NCBI RefSeq assembly: GCF_900105475.1
Contig: NZ_LT629777.1
Location: 1,612,001 to 1,676,000 of the forward strand
Direction of reading: 5' to 3'
Origin: Pseudomonas asplenii
GTDB lineage: Bacteria; Pseudomonadota; Gammaproteobacteria; Pseudomonadales; Pseudomonadaceae
Length of the DNA: 64,000 nt
Of the stretch, positions 39,039 to 48,662 are shown piece by piece (the stretch's first letter is position 1; the number at the start of each line of letters is the position of its first letter). Made by a program: the position numbers and the translations under genes. The notes under the pieces are model-generated. The model worked only from the letters and a program-made list of their open reading frames with translations. It did no database searches and had not been told where the DNA came from.

Positions 39039-41000
39039 ATGCAAGTGGATCTTGAAGCATCGCGGGCCGGTTTGCAGGGCCTGCCGCGCTTCCAACGGGC
39101 GGGTGTGCAGGTCCGCCAACTGCGCCGCCTGAGCATGGGCCTGGCGGGACTGGCGCTCAGTGGCCTGGTGCTGGGGTTCTTTGTCGGGCTGTTTGCGCCG
39201 GTGTCGATCTGGCCGACATTGTTGAACAACAACGCGGCGGCCTTGCTGGTGCTGGTCGCGGCCTTGCAGTCGGCGGCCGGCGTGGCGCGCTGGCGCGAGC
39301 AGGCCAGCGCCCCCGCAGACGTTGCGCCTGGCGATGCTGCGGGCATGGCACCGATGGAGCCCCTGGGCGCCTACGAGCGCCTGCTCGTCCGCCTGGAGGG
39401 CCTGTGGCGCAACGCTTTGGCGCAGATCGGCGCGGCGACGTTGTGGCTGGCCGGTTGGGCCTTGTTGGCGCTGGTGAGTGTCGAACAGACCTGGAACCTG
39501 ACGCTGGCTGGCGCGAATATGGGCCTGAGCGGCTCCGTGGCGGCGGCCCTGGGGTTGCTGCTGGCGTTTGCCCTGCTGGTGCTGGAGCGCCAGTTTGCCC
39601 AGGCCCCTGCGGTTGAGTGGCCGGAAGCCGGGGCTCTGGCCCGGCTCGTCAGGGTGGCGATCGTCGTTCAGGTGCTCAGTGCCCTCTGCCTGTTGTTCAG
39701 CGGCCCGCAAAGCCTGTGGCCAGCCCGCCTGCTGACGCTGCTCGGGCTGTTGCCAGCACTGGTCGCGGCAGAGCTGCTGTTGCGGGCGCTATTGTCGCTG
39801 TTCAGCCCCCGGCGTGACAGCCTGGAACCGCGTCTGGTGGCAATCAGCTTCATTGCCGGCCTGCTGCGCTGGCCGCCACAACCGCTGCTGGCGTTGCAGG
39901 ACGAATTACATAACCGCTTCGGCATCGACCTGCGCCAGATCTGGGCTTTCAGCTATATGCGCCGGGCGTTCGCGCCAGTGCTGCTGGTGGTGCTGGCGGT
40001 GGGTTGGTTGTTGAGCGGGGTCAGTGAGGTACCACTGCAGGGACGGGGCATCTACGAACGTTTCGGCAAGCCGGTGGAGGTTTTCGGCCCCGGGTTGCAT
40101 GTTGGCCTGCCCTGGCCGTTGGGCCGGGTGCTGGCGGTGGAGAACGGTGTCGTGCATGAGTTGGCCACCAGCGTCGATGCCGCCGCTGGCGCCGAGCCCG
40201 AACCGGCCGAAGGTCTGCCACCGGCCAGCGCCAACCGTCTGTGGGACGCCAGTCACGTGAACGAAAAATCTCAGGTGATCGCCAGCAGCAGTGGCGACCG
40301 ACAGGGTTTCCAAGTGGTCAACATGGACGTGCGCTTCGTCTATCGCATCGGCCTGAGCGACCAGGCGGCGCTGGCCGCCACCTACAACAGTGCCGACGTT
40401 CCCACGCTGATCCGCAGCACTGCCAGCCGGGTGCTGGTGCATGATTTCGCCTCGCGGACCCTCGATGGCCTGCTCGGTGAGCAGCGCACGGCATTGGCCG
40501 AGGATATCGGTCGGGCGGTGCAGGCCGACCTGCAGCGCCTGGACAGCGGCGTGGAGATCCTCGCCACGGTGGTCGAGGCGATCCATCCGCCGGCGGGGGC
40601 GGCGAACGCCTATCACGCGGTGCAGGCGGCGCAGATCAGCGCCCAGGCATTGATTTCCCGCGAGCGCGGCGCCGCCAGCGAACAGGCCAACCAGGCGCAA
40701 CTGCAGGCCAGTGTCGTCCAGGACCAGGCCCTGGCCAGTGCCCAGGAGATACAGGCCGGTGCCCGTGCGGCGGACCTGCGCTTCAGCGCCGAACGCCAGG
40801 CTTATGCCCAGGCCGGCCGGGCCTTCGTGCTGGAGCAGTACCTGGCACAACTGAGCCAGGGGCTGGCCAGGGCCAAGTTGCTGGTGCTCGATCACCGTCT
40901 GGGCGGCAACAGTGCGCCCACCCTCGATCTGCGTTCATTCACGCTGCCGGCCGACCCGATGCCTGCGCGTAAAGCCGTTCAGCAAGGAGTCACCCCGTGA
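39039..41000 (+). CDS. SPFH/band-7 protein with a multi-helix membrane domain
   Basis: This 653-residue protein starts with a membrane domain of about six helices. A seventh helix (FAPVLLVVLAVGWLLSGV) leads into an SPFH (HflK/stomatin-type) domain containing GIYERFGKPVEVFGPGLHVGLPWP, followed by an Ala/Gln-rich coiled coil. Ordinary HflK has only one membrane helix. I prefer the ATG at 39039, 5 nt after GGAG; an in-frame ATG at 39000 is possible. It is the first gene of a four-gene operon and overlaps the next by GTGA. Confidence 0.85.
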   Translation: MQVDLEASRAGLQGLPRFQRAGVQVRQLRRLSMGLAGLALSGLVLGFFVGLFAPVSIWPTLLNNNAAALLVLVAALQSAAGVARWREQASAPADVAPGDAAGMAPMEPLGAYERLLVRLEGLWRNALAQIGAATLWLAGWALLALVSVEQTWNLTLAGANMGLSGSVAAALGLLLAFALLVLERQFAQAPAVEWPEAGALARLVRVAIVVQVLSALCLLFSGPQSLWPARLLTLLGLLPALVAAELLLRALLSLFSPRRDSLEPRLVAISFIAGLLRWPPQPLLALQDELHNRFGIDLRQIWAFSYMRRAFAPVLLVVLAVGWLLSGVSEVPLQGRGIYERFGKPVEVFGPGLHVGLPWPLGRVLAVENGVVHELATSVDAAAGAEPEPAEGLPPASANRLWDASHVNEKSQVIASSSGDRQGFQVVNMDVRFVYRIGLSDQAALAATYNSADVPTLIRSTASRVLVHDFASRTLDGLLGEQRTALAEDIGRAVQADLQRLDSGVEILATVVEAIHPPAGAANAYHAVQAAQISAQALISRERGAASEQANQAQLQASVVQDQALASAQEIQAGARAADLRFSAERQAYAQAGRAFVLEQYLAQLSQGLARAKLLVLDHRLGGNSAPTLDLRSFTLPADPMPARKAVQQGVTP

Positions 41001-42052
41001 GCCTGTCCCACTCCCATTCCCACGAGTCGCATGCTCATCACGATCATGCCGGTCACCCTCACGGGCATCACCATCACGGCCACCATCACCACGGTGATGC
41101 CGGCAGCGGCGGGCCCTTTCCGTGGCGCCGCATGGGCTGGGCGCTGCTGCTGATCCTGTTCGCGGTCGCCGCGGCGAGCCTGGTGCAGGTGCGTTCCGGC
41201 GAGGCCACGGTGATCACCCGTTTTGGCAACCCGTCGCGGGTGCTGCTCGAACCCGGCCTCGGCTGGCGCTGGCCGGCACCGTTCGAAGCGGCGATTCCGG
41301 TTGACCTGCGTCTGCGCACCACCTCCAGTGGCCTGCAGGATGTCGGAACCCGCGACGGCCTGCGGATCATCATCCAGGCCTACGTGGCCTGGCAGGTCCA
41401 GGGCGACCGGCAGAACGTCGAGCGCTTCATGCGTGCGGTGCAGAACCAGCCGGACGAAGCGGCGCGGCAGATCCGTACGTTCGTCGGCTCGGCACTGGAA
41501 ACCACTGCCGCCAGTTTCGACCTGTCGAGCCTGGTCAACACCGACGCCAGCCAGGTCCGCATTGCCGATTTCGAGGCGCAGTTGCGCCAGCAGATCGACC
41601 AGCAACTGCTGTCGACTTATGGTGTGCGGGTCTTGCAGGTCGGGATCGAGCGCCTGACGCTGCCTTCGGTGACGCTGACGGCGACGGTCGACCGGATGCG
41701 CGCGGAACGGGAAACCATCGCCACCGAGCGTACGGCGATCGGCAAGCGCGAGGCCGCGCAGATCCGCTCTGCCGCCGAGCGCGATGCGCGCATTTTGCAG
41801 GCCGAGGCGACGGTCAAGGCCGCCGATATCGAGGCGCAATCACGGGTCGAGGCGGCGCAGATCTATGGCCGGGCCTACGCTGGCTCGCCGCAGTTGTACA
41901 ACCTGCTGCGTTCGCTGGACACCCTTGGCACGATCGTCACGCCGGGCACCCGGTTGATCCTGCGCACCGACGCCGCGCCGTTCCGGGTGCTGGTCGATGG
42001 GCCGCCCACAGCGCTCGACAAGGCTGAAGGCAAGGCCGGGTCGCAACCATGA
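40997..42052 (+). CDS. HflC-like SPFH protein with a His-rich N-terminus
   Basis: This 351-residue protein begins with a cytoplasmic-type tail holding 17 His among the first 32 residues. One membrane helix follows (about 45-63), then an SPFH domain (ATVITRFGNPSRVLLEPGLGWRWPAP) and a long coiled coil with AERDARILQAEATVKAADIEAQ. The His tail strongly suggests Zn, Ni or Co binding. It starts at GTG 40997 and is coupled on both sides by 4-bp overlaps. HflC-like proteins normally form large membrane cages. Confidence 0.88.
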   Translation: MSLSHSHSHESHAHHDHAGHPHGHHHHGHHHHGDAGSGGPFPWRRMGWALLLILFAVAAASLVQVRSGEATVITRFGNPSRVLLEPGLGWRWPAPFEAAIPVDLRLRTTSSGLQDVGTRDGLRIIIQAYVAWQVQGDRQNVERFMRAVQNQPDEAARQIRTFVGSALETTAASFDLSSLVNTDASQVRIADFEAQLRQQIDQQLLSTYGVRVLQVGIERLTLPSVTLTATVDRMRAERETIATERTAIGKREAAQIRSAAERDARILQAEATVKAADIEAQSRVEAAQIYGRAYAGSPQLYNLLRSLDTLGTIVTPGTRLILRTDAAPFRVLVDGPPTALDKAEGKAGSQP

Positions 42053-43107
42053 GTGAGCACCCACAGCAACCGAGAGGCCTCGACAGCCCGTGGATCCAGG
42101 CAGGACGCCTGGCGTTTCTCGGCCTGTACGCGGTGACCGTGCTGGCGGCGCTGGCCTGGGCTTTTTCCAATGTCCGGCAGATCGACCCGCAGGAGCGTGC
42201 GGTGGTCCTGCGCCTCGGTGCGCTGGAGCGCATCCAGAATGCCGGGTTGCTGCTGGCCTGGCCGCGTCCGTTCGAACAGGTGGTGATCCTGCCGGCGGCC
42301 GACCGGGTGATCGAACGCCGCGTCGAGGGTCTGCTGCGCTCCGATGCCGCGTTGCAGGCTGATCGTCAGGCGACCCCGACGGTGCCGGTCACCGATGCCC
42401 TGGCCGGCTCCGGTTACCTGCTGACGGGCGACGCTGGCGTGGTGCAACTGGATGTCCGGGTGTTCTACAAGGTGACCGACCCCTATGCCTTTGTGTTGCA
42501 GGCCGACCACGTGCTGCCGGCTCTGGACCGGATCGTCACCCGCAGCGCGGTGGCCCTGACCGCTGCGCGGGACCTGGACACCATCCTGGTGGCCCGTCCC
42601 GAGCTGATCGGCAGCGACAGTCAGGCCGCCGAACGACGCGAGCGCCTGCGCGGCGATCTGCTGCAAGCGGTCAATCGGCGCCTGGCCGAGCTGGCGGCCA
42701 GCGGGCAGGGGATTGGTCTTGAAGTGGCGCGGGTCGATGTTCAGTCGAGCCTGCCGGGCCCTGCGGTGAACGCGTTCAATGCCGTGCTGACCGCCAGCCA
42801 GCAAGCCGACAAGGCCGTAGCCAACGCCCGTAACGAAGCGGCCAAGCTCAACCAGTCGGCGACCCAGGACGCCGACCGCCTGGTCCGGGTCGCCGAAGCC
42901 CAGGCCAGCGAGCGTCTGGCCAAGGCCCAGGCTGACACGGCGACGGTGGCAAGCCTCGCCAAGGCGCAACAGAACGGCAGCGATCCGGGCCTGTTGTTGC
43001 GGCTCTACCGCGAACGCCTGCCGAAGATTCTCCAACAGGCCGGGTCGGTGACCACGGTCGACCCTCGGGACGATTCCCGCCTGATCATCCAGGGAGCTGA
43101 ACAATGA
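42049..43107 (+). CDS. HflK-like SPFH protein
   Basis: This 352-residue protein has one N-terminal membrane helix (about residues 21-40) and an SPFH domain with DPQERAVVLRLGALERIQNAGLLLAWPRPFE. A coiled coil rich in Ala and Asn follows (ANARNEAAKLNQSATQDADRLVRVAEAQA). It pairs with the HflC-like protein before it, as HflK pairs with HflC. The 4-bp ATGA overlaps with both neighbours show tight coupling to the metal ATPase gene. Confidence 0.88.
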   Translation: MSEHPQQPRGLDSPWIQAGRLAFLGLYAVTVLAALAWAFSNVRQIDPQERAVVLRLGALERIQNAGLLLAWPRPFEQVVILPAADRVIERRVEGLLRSDAALQADRQATPTVPVTDALAGSGYLLTGDAGVVQLDVRVFYKVTDPYAFVLQADHVLPALDRIVTRSAVALTAARDLDTILVARPELIGSDSQAAERRERLRGDLLQAVNRRLAELAASGQGIGLEVARVDVQSSLPGPAVNAFNAVLTASQQADKAVANARNEAAKLNQSATQDADRLVRVAEAQASERLAKAQADTATVASLAKAQQNGSDPGLLLRLYRERLPKILQQAGSVTTVDPRDDSRLIIQGAEQ

Positions 43108-45080
43108 GTGCGACCCTCGCGGCCAATCCGCCGGCCAGCCTGCTCAGCAGCGCCGAACAACGCAACGCGGCCCGCCAACTGCTGCTGGCGATGCTCGCCC
43201 TCGGCTTGCTGGGGCTCGGCCTGGTATGGCGCTGGCTGGCGCCCGGGCAGGTCGGAGTCAGCCAGCTGTTGCTCGGTTTCGCCTCGATCCTGGTGGCGGT
43301 GCCGGTGATGCGCTCGGCCTGGTACAGCCTGCGTTATCCGAGCCTGCACGGCATTACCGACCAACTGATCGCCCTGGCGATGCTTGGCGCCTGGGCCACC
43401 GGCGACCTGCTGACTGCCGCGCTGCTGCCGATCATCATGATTTTCGGCCACGTGCTCGAGGAGCGCAGCGTCATCGGTTCCCAGGAAGCCATCGATGCCC
43501 TGGGCCGACTGACCCGCAGCCAGGCGCGGCAGGTACAGGCCGACGGCAGCGTGCTTGAGGTGGATAACAGCCGCCTCAAGGCCGGCGACCGGGTGGAAGT
43601 GCGCGCCGGTGACCGGGTCCCGGCCGACGGCGTGGTGCTGTCGGGCCAGGCGAGTCTCGACACTGCGCCGATCACTGGTGAGTCGGTACCGTTGGAGGCG
43701 AGTGTTGGCGTCCAGGTGTTCGGCGGGGCGATCAACCTCGACGGCCTGCTGCGCATCGAGGTGACCCGCACCGGCCATGAGTCGACCCTGGGCAAGGTGA
43801 TTGCGCTGATGCAGAGCGCCGAACGGGCGAAGCCGCCGATCACCCGCCTGCTGGAGCGTTATGCCGGGAGTTATCTGGTGCTGGTCCTGATGATCGCTGC
43901 GGTCACCTGGTTCATCACCCAGGATGCCCAGGCGATGCTGGCCGTACTGGTTGCGGCTTGTCCCTGTGCGCTGGTGCTGTCGGCGCCGGCCACGGCGATT
44001 GCCGGGATCGCCGTGGCGGCGCGGCATGGCATCCTGATTCGCAGCTCGGCGTTTCTCGAAGAGCTGGCCGACCTGACTTCGCTGGTGGTGGACAAGACCG
44101 GCACCCTGACCTACGGCAGCCTGCGTTTGCAGTCGCTGCAGACGACGGTCGAGGACCATGAACCATTGCTGCGCCTGGCGGCGAGTCTCGGATCGGCCAG
44201 CAGTCACCCGGTCAGCCGGGCGCTGGCCGGCCTGGTGGAGTCGGTCGAGCCTGTCGCCTTGAGCGAGGTGCAGGAGCGCCAGGGGTTGGGTGTGGTCGCC
44301 ACCACTGCCCAGGGGCAGGCCGCGTTGGGGCGGCCGGAGTTGTTCAGCCAACTGTCGATCGCCACCGCGCCGGTGCCCGCGCACGACGGGCCGATTGCCG
44401 GGCTGGCCCTCGACGGCGAGTTCCTCGGCTGGCTGTTGCTCGCCGACAGCACCAAACCCGAGGCCCGCCATGCTCTGGCCGAGCTGCGTGAGCTGGGCCT
44501 GGGCCGGCAGCTGCTGCTGACCGGCGACCGCCAGAGCGTGGCCGACAGCCTGGCCCGGGAGGTCGGTATCAGCGATGTCGCCGCCCAGGCGCTGCCCGAA
44601 GACAAGCTCAAGCGGGTGCTTGGCGAGATCGACAGCGGCTTTCGGCCGATGGTGGTGGGGGATGGCATCAACGACTCGCTGGCGCTCAAGGCCGGGGTGG
44701 TCGGCGTGGCGATGGGGGCTGGCGGGGCGGATATCGCCCTGGCCTCGGCCGACGTGGTGCTGATCGGCAGCGACCTGCGCCGCCTGGGCACCTGCGTGCG
44801 CCTGAGTCGCCAGTGCCGGCGGACCTTGCAGGTCAATGTGGTGATCGGTCTGGGCTGGACCCTGGCGATCGTCGCTGCGGCGGCTTTCGGTTGGCTGGGC
44901 GTGGCGGGGGCGATGATCGCGGCGCTGCTGCACAACCTCAGCACCTTGCTGGTACTGGGCAATGCGGGGCGGTTGCTGCGCTTCCAGGAGCCGTTGCTCA
45001 AGCTGCCGGAGTCATCCCCATCCTGTAGGAGCCGGCTTGCTGGCGATAACCATTATTCAGTCGACAACGTGGCTGGCTGA
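43104..45080 (+). CDS. P1B-type metal-transporting ATPase
   Basis: This 658-residue ATPase has about eight helices and no N-terminal metal-binding domain. Key motifs are TGES (191-194), CPC (286-288) in the transport helix, phosphorylated D330 in DKTGTLT, H368-P369 and GDGIND (519-524). The last helix has H610-N611-LST. The HP dipeptide and CPC make it a heavy-metal ATPase; the ion is not settled by the motifs. Residues 640-658 are encoded by a REP-like palindrome that carries the frame past the ancestral end. It is the last gene of the SPFH operon. Confidence 0.93.
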   Translation: MSATLAANPPASLLSSAEQRNAARQLLLAMLALGLLGLGLVWRWLAPGQVGVSQLLLGFASILVAVPVMRSAWYSLRYPSLHGITDQLIALAMLGAWATGDLLTAALLPIIMIFGHVLEERSVIGSQEAIDALGRLTRSQARQVQADGSVLEVDNSRLKAGDRVEVRAGDRVPADGVVLSGQASLDTAPITGESVPLEASVGVQVFGGAINLDGLLRIEVTRTGHESTLGKVIALMQSAERAKPPITRLLERYAGSYLVLVLMIAAVTWFITQDAQAMLAVLVAACPCALVLSAPATAIAGIAVAARHGILIRSSAFLEELADLTSLVVDKTGTLTYGSLRLQSLQTTVEDHEPLLRLAASLGSASSHPVSRALAGLVESVEPVALSEVQERQGLGVVATTAQGQAALGRPELFSQLSIATAPVPAHDGPIAGLALDGEFLGWLLLADSTKPEARHALAELRELGLGRQLLLTGDRQSVADSLAREVGISDVAAQALPEDKLKRVLGEIDSGFRPMVVGDGINDSLALKAGVVGVAMGAGGADIALASADVVLIGSDLRRLGTCVRLSRQCRRTLQVNVVIGLGWTLAIVAAAAFGWLGVAGAMIAALLHNLSTLLVLGNAGRLLRFQEPLLKLPESSPSCRSRLAGDNHYSVDNVAG

Positions 45081-45115
45081 TACATCGCTATCGCCAGCAA
45101 GCCGGCTCCTGCAGG
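45022..45115. repeat. REP-like palindrome (CCGGCTTGCTGGCGAT family)
   Basis: Arms of about 26 bp (45022-45047 and 45090-45115) are nearly perfectly complementary. The left part overlaps the 3' end of the ATPase gene. The same arms recur at 48547-48637. Confidence 0.93.
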
Positions 45116-45215
45116 CCTTTTCGCCTACAGGTTCGCATTTCTTGCAGGCCAGCAGGCGAACCTCATCAATCGGGTCTATCATCCCGATAGGATGACAGTT
45201 TTCACACATGGGCTA

Positions 45216-45246
45216 CCCTTTGTTCAGACGTCTGAAACAAGGGGGG
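45216..45246 (+). promoter_or_regulatory. Hairpin over the cfa ribosome-binding site
   Basis: Bases 45216-45227 pair with 45232-45243 in a 12-bp stem with two bulges, centred on the palindrome CAGACGTCTG (45225-45234). The 3' arm includes the first Gs of the GGGGGG Shine-Dalgarno run (45241-45246) before the ATG at 45254. It could restrict translation or serve as a protein operator in DNA. Confidence 0.6.
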
Positions 45247-45253
45247 ATTACTC

Positions 45254-46438
45254 ATGCTCGCGCAACTTCCACCGGCCTTACAGAATCTACAGCTACCGCT
45301 GCGTCTTAAACTCTGGGATGGCCATCAGTTCGACCTCGGGCCGCAACCTCGTATCACGATCATCGTGAAGGACCCACAACTCGTCGCGCAATTCAGCCAT
45401 CCGACCCTGGACCTGCTCGGCAGTGCCTTCGTCGAAGGCCAGCTGGAACTCGAAGGATCGGTCAGCGAAGTCGTGCGAATCTGCGATGAGTTGAGCCAGG
45501 CCCTGCTGAACGACGAAGACGACCACCAGGTGCCGCGCCAGTCCCACGACAAGGCCACCGACGCGGCGTCGATTTCCTACCACTACGACCTGTCCAACGC
45601 CTTCTACCAGCTCTGGCTGGACCGCGACATGGTCTACTCCTGCGCCTACTTCGAAACCGCCAACGCCAGCCTGGAGGCGGCCCAGCAAGCCAAGTTCCGC
45701 CACCTGTGCCGCAAGCTGCGCCTGCAGCCGGGCGACTATCTGCTGGACGTCGGCTGCGGCTGGGGTGGTCTGGCGCGCTTCGCCGCGCGCGAATTCGGGG
45801 CCAAGGTGTTTGGTATCACCTTGAGCAAGGAACAACTGGCGCTGGCGCGGGAACGGGTGGTCGCCGAAGGTCTGCAGGACCAGGTCGACCTGCAGTTGCT
45901 CGACTATCGCGACTTGCCGCAGGATGCTCGCTTCGACAAGGTGGTCAGTGTCGGCATGTTCGAACACGTCGGCCACGCGAATCTGCGGTCGTACAGCAAC
46001 ATCCTGTTCGGCGCGGTGCGCGAGGGTGGGCTGGTGCTGAACCACGGCATCACCGCCAAGCACACCGACGGGCGTCCGGTCGGGCGTGGGGCCGGGGACT
46101 TCATCGACCGCTACGTCTTTCCCAATGGCGAGCTGCCGCACCTGTCGATGATCTCGGCCGCCGTCAGCGAGGTCGGGCTGGAGGTGGTCGATGTCGAGAG
46201 CCTGCGCCTGCACTACGCCAAGACCCTGAACCAGTGGAGTCAGCGCCTGGAGAACAACCTGGACGCCGCTGCCCGGCTGGTGCCGGAAAAGGCCCTGCGG
46301 ATCTGGCGGCTGTACCTGGCCGGGTGTGCCTACGCGTTCGAGAAAGGCTGGATCAACCTGCATCAGATTCTCGCGGTGAAGCCGTTCGCCAATGGCAGCC
46401 ATGACCTGCCCTGGACCCGCGCCGACCTGTATCGCTGA
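45254..46438 (+). CDS. cfa: Cyclopropane-fatty-acyl-phospholipid synthase
   Basis: Cfa adds a methylene from S-adenosylmethionine across double bonds of membrane phospholipid chains. The 394-residue protein has an N-terminal lipid-binding domain and a methyltransferase domain with SYHYDLSNAFYQLWLD, the VGCGWGGLARFAA motif and SVGMFEHVGH with the bicarbonate-binding Glu. It is convergent with the cardiolipin synthase gene (2-bp gap). CTATCAT at 45176 resembles an RpoS-type -10, in line with stationary-phase control known for this gene. Confidence 0.95.
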   Translation: MLAQLPPALQNLQLPLRLKLWDGHQFDLGPQPRITIIVKDPQLVAQFSHPTLDLLGSAFVEGQLELEGSVSEVVRICDELSQALLNDEDDHQVPRQSHDKATDAASISYHYDLSNAFYQLWLDRDMVYSCAYFETANASLEAAQQAKFRHLCRKLRLQPGDYLLDVGCGWGGLARFAAREFGAKVFGITLSKEQLALARERVVAEGLQDQVDLQLLDYRDLPQDARFDKVVSVGMFEHVGHANLRSYSNILFGAVREGGLVLNHGITAKHTDGRPVGRGAGDFIDRYVFPNGELPHLSMISAAVSEVGLEVVDVESLRLHYAKTLNQWSQRLENNLDAAARLVPEKALRIWRLYLAGCAYAFEKGWINLHQILAVKPFANGSHDLPWTRADLYR

Positions 46439-46440
46439 GG

Positions 46441-47880
46441 TCAGAGAATCGGCGAGATCAGCCGCGCGACCCGCATGCCCAGTTGTTGCAGGCGGTGGGT
46501 TTCCCGGCTGTCTTCGCGGGTGACTTCGTGGGCCAGGTCGAAGTCCTTCTCGAGCATCGTCTGCACCTCGCGGGCGAAGGCTTCGTCCACGGTCAGCAGC
46601 ATCAACTCGAAATTCAGCCGGAACGAGCGATTGTCCAGGTTGGCGCTGCCGATTGCGCTGATTTCGTTGTCCACCAGCACCACTTTCTGGTGCAGGAAAC
46701 CTGGCCCGTAGCGGAACACCCGGACGCCGGCACGCACCGCCTCGAAGGCATAGAGACTGGATGCGGCGTAGACGATCCGGTGATCGGGCCGTGACGGCAA
46801 TAGCAGACGCACGTCGACGCCGCGCAGGACCGCCAGGCGCAGGGCGGCGAACACCGCTTCGTCGGGGATGAAGTACGGGCTGGTGATCCAGATCCGTTCG
46901 CGGGCGGCGTGAATGGCCTCGACGAAAAACAGCGAACAGGTTTCGAACGGGTCGGCCGGGCCGCTGGCGAGCAGTTGGCAGAGTATGCCGTCATCGGGGT
47001 AGGTGTCTGGCAGGATCAGCGGCGGTAGCTGGCGCGCGGCCCAGAACCAGTCTTCGGCGAACGACTCCTGCAGGCAGGCCACCACCGGACCACTGACTTG
47101 CACGTGGGTATCACGCCAGGGCGACAGTGGCGGTTTGGCACCGAGGTATTCGTCGCCGACGTTGTGGCCGCCGAGGAACCCGGTGAGCCCATCGACCACC
47201 ACCACCTTGCGATGGTTGCGAAAGTTGACCTGGAAACGGTTGAGCCAACCGCTGCGGGTGGCGAACGCCTTCACCCGCACACCGCTTTCGCGCAGGCTGT
47301 CGACGTAGCCGTGGGGCAGGGCATGGCTGCCGATGCCGTCATACAGCAGGTAGACCTCGACCCCTTCGGCGGCCTTTTTTTTCAGCAGCGCCTGCAGGCG
47401 CCGGCCGAGGCGGTCGTCGTGGACGATAAAAAATTGCACCAGCACGGCATGACGAGCCTGCTCGATGGCCTGGAAAATCGCCTCGAAGGTGGCCTCGCCG
47501 TTGACCAGCAGGCGCACCTGATTATTGGCCAGGCACGGCATGCGGCCGAGCTTGGGCATTGCCCGCAGCGCGGCATAGGCCTGCGAGTTGCGCGCGGCCA
47601 GCGCTTCCTCGACCCAGGGGCGCCAGTTCAGGTCGGTGATGGCCTTGCGCATTTCCACGTTGGCCTGGCGGCGTGCCTGGATGTAGGCGTCGAAGGTGCT
47701 GCGGCCGAAGACCAGGTAGGGAATCAGCGTGAGGTAAGGCATGAAAATCAGCGACAGCGCCCAGGCGATCGAGCCCTGGGCGGTGCGTACGGTCAACACG
47801 GCGTGAATCGCCGCGAGGGTGCCGAGTGAGTGAATAAGGGCTATCAGATAGCCGAAGACATGGGGGCCGAAATAATCCAT
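46441..47880 (-). CDS. cls: Cardiolipin synthase A
   Basis: This 479-residue phospholipase-D family enzyme makes cardiolipin from two phosphatidylglycerols. Two N-terminal membrane helices (about residues 8-60) precede two HKD motifs: [11 protein letters not shown] and [25 protein letters not shown]. The start is [12 protein letters not shown] at 47880. The same frame stays open to 48588, but that part is antisense to the DUF3617 gene and is rejected. It is convergent with cfa. Confidence 0.96.
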   Translation of the reverse strand: MDYFGPHVFGYLIALIHSLGTLAAIHAVLTVRTAQGSIAWALSLIFMPYLTLIPYLVFGRSTFDAYIQARRQANVEMRKAITDLNWRPWVEEALAARNSQAYAALRAMPKLGRMPCLANNQVRLLVNGEATFEAIFQAIEQARHAVLVQFFIVHDDRLGRRLQALLKKKAAEGVEVYLLYDGIGSHALPHGYVDSLRESGVRVKAFATRSGWLNRFQVNFRNHRKVVVVDGLTGFLGGHNVGDEYLGAKPPLSPWRDTHVQVSGPVVACLQESFAEDWFWAARQLPPLILPDTYPDDGILCQLLASGPADPFETCSLFFVEAIHAARERIWITSPYFIPDEAVFAALRLAVLRGVDVRLLLPSRPDHRIVYAASSLYAFEAVRAGVRVFRYGPGFLHQKVVLVDNEISAIGSANLDNRSFRLNFELMLLTVDEAFAREVQTMLEKDFDLAHEVTREDSRETHRLQQLGMRVARLISPIL

Positions 47881-48009
47881 GGGGTCCTGATCCTGGAATC
47901 CTTGACGTCTAACAGACCATGTTCCGGCGCGATTGTCGCTATTTAATTCCTTACGCAACCCAAGCATGATTCTGACGTCTAAGCAGGACCATTTCTTAGG
48001 AGCTATACG

Positions 48010-48525
48010 ATGAACCTTCGTCTGCCGGGTCTGGCCATTGCCTGTGCCTTTGTGATTCCCGTCGCCCAGGCGCAAGTGTTGCAGCCCGGCCTGTGGGAAC
48101 TGACCTCCAGCAATGTGCAGGTGGAAAACCAGTCGCTGGATGTCGGCATGCTGTTGGGCGTGCTCAAGCAGAACACCACACCGGAGCAGCGGGCGGCCCT
48201 GGAAAAGCAGGGGATCAATCTGGGCGGGCAGGGCGTGCGGGTTTGCCTGACGCAACAACAGGTGGCGTCCGAATCGATTCCGTTGACCGATCCGCAATCC
48301 GGTTGCCAGCAGCAGGTCACCGAGCGCAACGGCCCGGACTGGAAATTCCGCTTCAGTTGTCCGAAAGCCCAAGGGGCGGGCACGGCGCATTTCGTCAGTG
48401 ACCGCGAGTTCAACACCAAGGTCAGCGGTACTTTCAATGCCACCGGCGTCCAGCAGAATGGCAGCATGGACACCAAGGCGGTCTGGCTGGGGCAGGACTG
48501 CGGGGCGGTGAAGCCGCGTTCCTGA
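48010..48525 (+). CDS. DUF3617-family exported protein
   Basis: This 171-residue protein has a signal peptide ([21 protein letters not shown], cut after AQA). The mature part starts [14 protein letters not shown], the typical PGLWE motif of DUF3617, and carries four Cys (VCLT, SGCQQQ, FSCP, QDCG). It likely acts in the periplasm; no function is established for the family. The upstream AGGAG and isolated position point to a monocistronic gene. Confidence 0.85.
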   Translation: MNLRLPGLAIACAFVIPVAQAQVLQPGLWELTSSNVQVENQSLDVGMLLGVLKQNTTPEQRAALEKQGINLGGQGVRVCLTQQQVASESIPLTDPQSGCQQQVTERNGPDWKFRFSCPKAQGAGTAHFVSDREFNTKVSGTFNATGVQQNGSMDTKAVWLGQDCGAVKPRS

Positions 48526-48546
48526 TGACCGCAGGAACACGGACAC

Positions 48547-48637
48547 CTTGTGGGAGCCGGCTTGCTGGCGATTACGATCTTTTAGCAACCTTCGCTGACT
48601 GATCCACCGCTATCGCCAGCAAGCCGGCTCCCACAGG
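48547..48637. repeat. REP-like palindrome (CCGGCTTGCTGGCGAT family)
   Basis: Arms cttgtgggagccggcttgct (from 48547) and a complementary arm ending at 48637 enclose about 38 bp. It sits in the convergent space between DUF3617 and the threonyl-tRNA synthetase gene. Confidence 0.93.
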
Positions 48638-48662
48638 TTTTGCTCCTGCAAGATGCGTGGCG

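Noticed and set aside
47881..48588. N-terminal extension of cardiolipin synthase
   Set aside because: It is antisense to the DUF3617 gene, and the known Cls N-terminus begins at 47880.
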